A stretch of 6,053 nt of DNA, from contig JAFAQI010000462.1 in NCBI GenBank assembly GCA_019246495.1, forward strand, positions 1 through 6,053. Direction: 5' to 3'. Position 1 is the stretch's first letter. Each line of letters opens with the position of its first letter. The notes beneath the pieces were generated by a model, which did not search any database, was not told the origin of the DNA, and saw only the letters and a list, made by a program, of their open reading frames with translations. A program made the translations under genes and the position numbers. Below are positions 4,509 to 6,053 of this stretch, one piece after another. Origin of the DNA: Frankiales bacterium (GTDB taxonomy: Bacteria; Actinomycetota; Actinomycetes; JAFAQI01).

Positions 4509-6053
4509 GTGCTGGAGGCACTGGCGGGCTACCGCGACGGCGGGTCGAGGCCCGCCGCGTTCGACGAGATGGTCGACGGAGCGGGCAAGATACGTCGTCC
4601 CTATCGCACGATCGAGCAGGCGCTCGGCATCGTGCCGCCGAGTGAGCTCGAGTCGCGGGCCAACGCCCTGCTCGCCACCTTCGCCGATCGTGGCGTGACG
4701 TTCGCCGTCACCGGCGGCGACGAGGAGCGACCGTTCCCGCTCGACCTCGTGCCGCGGGTGATCTCGGCCGACGAGTGGCAGCTGATCGACCGCGGTGTGC
4801 AGCAGCGGGTGCGCGCACTGGAGGCGTTCCTCTCCGACGTCTACGGCGAGGGCACGATCTTCCGCGAACGACGACTGCCGCGTCGGCTCGTCACGAGCTC
4901 GCGGCACTTCCACCGCGCCGCACACGGCATCAGCCCGCCCAACGGGGTTCGCATTCACGTCGCGGGCATCGACCTCGTGCGCGACGCAACCGGAGAGTTC
5001 CGGGTACTCGAGGACAACGTCCGTGTTCCCTCCGGCGTGAGCTACGTCATCGAGAACCGCCGGGCGATGTCACGCGTACTGCCCGACCTGATGCAGGCGC
5101 ACCGGCTGCGCCCGGTCTCGGGCTACCCGACGCACCTGCTCGATGCCCTGCGCCGATCCGCTCCCGACGGTGTCGCCGAGCCGACCGTCGTCGTCCTGAC
5201 GCCCGGCGCCTACAACTCGGCGTACTTCGAGCACTCCCTGCTGGCCCGGCTCATGGGTGTCGAGCTCGTCGAGGGCCGCGACCTGCACTGCCGTGGCGAC
5301 CGGGTCTTCATGCGGACGACGGCGGGCGAGCAGCAGGTGCACGTCATCTATCGCCGCATCGATGACGACTTCCTCGACCCGCTGCACTTCCGACCGGAGT
5401 CCGTCGTCGGCTGCGCCGGGCTGCTCAACGCGGCGCGCGCCGGCAATGTGGTGATCGCCAACGCGGTCGGCAACGGTGTCGCCGACGACAAGCTCACCTA
5501 TACGTACGTGCCGGAGATGGTGCGCTTCTATCTCGACGAAGAACCCTTGCTGCGCAACGTCGACACTTACCGGCTCGAGGAGCCGGAGCAGCTGGCGCAC
5601 GTGCTCGCGCATCTCGACGAGCTGGTCGTCAAGCCGGTCGACGCGTCGGGTGGCTACGGCATCGTCATCGGTCCGGACGCCACGAAGCGACAGCTCGCCC
5701 AGGCGCGGAAGGAAATCCAGACGGCGCCGCGACGGTGGATCGCACAACCGGTGGTGCAGCTGTCGACCGTCCCGACGTTCCTCGACGGGAAGCTCGTGCC
5801 GCGCCACGTCGACCTGCGGCCGTTCGCCGTCAACAACGGCGAGCGGGTTTGGGTGCTGCCGGGCGGGCTGACCCGCGTCGCCCTGCCCGAAGGCAGCCTC
5901 ATCGTCAACAGCAGCCAGGGTGGCGGCTCGAAGGACACCTGGGTCCTCGCCGGCCCGCACCGCATGGCACCGCCCGTCGAGGCCGACCTCGAGGCCGCGG
6001 CGGTAACCCAACCGGCGGCCGCCGTGCCGCCGGGCGCACCCGTGGCGGCCGCA
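4509..6053 (+). CDS. Circularly permuted type 2 ATP-grasp protein (3' truncated by window edge)
   Basis: The frame is open to the right edge, giving 515 residues with no stop. It matches the circularly permuted ATP-grasp family (formerly DUF404/DUF407; mycobacterial relative Rv2411c, ~550 residues), predicted to be an ATP-dependent peptide or amide ligase. Seen motifs, counting from GTG 4509: LEDNVRVPSGVSY at 167-179, LTPGAYNSAYFEH at 230-242, MGVELVEGRDL at 249-259, YRRIDDDFLDP at 281-291, GVADDK at 323-328, VVKPVDASGGYG at 373-384 (K375 as likely nucleotide-binding lysine), PRHVDLRPF at 431-439 and NSSQGGGSKDTWVL at 467-480. These cover the whole catalytic core, so the enzyme looks intact. 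From about 485 the sequence becomes Ala/Pro-rich, a typical linker or tail. The GTG at 4509 is chosen because no ATG, GTG or TTG lies just upstream in frame and family similarity begins within about 10 residues. Relatives sit beside alpha-E and transglutaminase-like genes, expected beyond the edge. It follows the flavin monooxygenase by 47 bases on the same strand and may share its transcript. Confidence 0.93.
   Translation, partial: MLEALAGYRDGGSRPAAFDEMVDGAGKIRRPYRTIEQALGIVPPSELESRANALLATFADRGVTFAVTGGDEERPFPLDLVPRVISADEWQLIDRGVQQRVRALEAFLSDVYGEGTIFRERRLPRRLVTSSRHFHRAAHGISPPNGVRIHVAGIDLVRDATGEFRVLEDNVRVPSGVSYVIENRRAMSRVLPDLMQAHRLRPVSGYPTHLLDALRRSAPDGVAEPTVVVLTPGAYNSAYFEHSLLARLMGVELVEGRDLHCRGDRVFMRTTAGEQQVHVIYRRIDDDFLDPLHFRPESVVGCAGLLNAARAGNVVIANAVGNGVADDKLTYTYVPEMVRFYLDEEPLLRNVDTYRLEEPEQLAHVLAHLDELVVKPVDASGGYGIVIGPDATKRQLAQARKEIQTAPRRWIAQPVVQLSTVPTFLDGKLVPRHVDLRPFAVNNGERVWVLPGGLTRVALPEGSLIVNSSQGGGSKDTWVLAGPHRMAPPVEADLEAAAVTQPAAAVPPGAPVAAA

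Noticed and set aside
3016..4521. Long leftward open frame opposite the flavin monooxygenase gene.
   Set aside because: It is an antisense shadow: its composition is typical of such frames, it has no motif, and the rightward strand carries an obvious enzyme.
5070..6011. Leftward open frame opposite the ATP-grasp gene.
   Set aside because: It has no start signal or family motif, and the rightward frame shows an uninterrupted set of ATP-grasp motifs.

Overview
This window reads as a chromosomal fragment of a high-G+C actinobacterium. The coding third positions are overwhelmingly G or C, GTG starts are used, Shine-Dalgarno sequences are weak or absent, and one gene belongs to the mycothiol-dependent maleylpyruvate isomerase family, which is typical of Actinobacteria. 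No genus can be assigned from the sequence alone. Both window edges cut genes: the left edge cuts the isomerase-family gene and the right edge cuts an ATP-grasp gene. There are no RNA genes, CRISPR arrays, insertion sequences or phage genes that I can support.

Layout. Positions 1-392 (+) hold the C-terminal part of the maleylpyruvate isomerase-family protein. It converges, across only 19 bases, on 412-1809 (-), a Tat-exported phosphoesterase of the phospholipase C / acid phosphatase (AcpA-like) family. A 235-base spacer (1810-2044) separates that gene from a rightward series. The spacer has a duplicated 13-bp G+C-rich motif and, beside the rightward start, a 17-bp palindrome. The rightward series begins at 2045 with a 347-residue protein that I do not recognise firmly; it is acidic and helix-rich and looks like a possible ferritin-like or haem-oxygenase-like metal protein. 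It overlaps by ATGA with a luciferase-like flavin monooxygenase (3085-4461) that has an unusual C-terminal extension. After 47 bases comes a circularly permuted type 2 ATP-grasp protein (4509 to the right edge), which has no stop codon inside the window.

How the genes may work together. The two-gene overlap at 3085 makes the helical protein and the flavin monooxygenase a probable co-translated pair, so they most likely act in one oxidative pathway; the substrate cannot be read from sequence. The ATP-grasp gene belongs to a family usually found with alpha-E (DUF403) and transglutaminase-like genes and predicted to make peptide or amide bonds. Those partners would lie just beyond the right edge. 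Whether it is functionally tied to the redox pair or is merely the next locus is open. The phosphoesterase and the isomerase-family gene look like unrelated neighbours.

The most interesting material is the unassigned protein/flavin monooxygenase pair, the palindrome that sits on its probable start and promoter, and the placement of an ATP-grasp ligase directly behind it.
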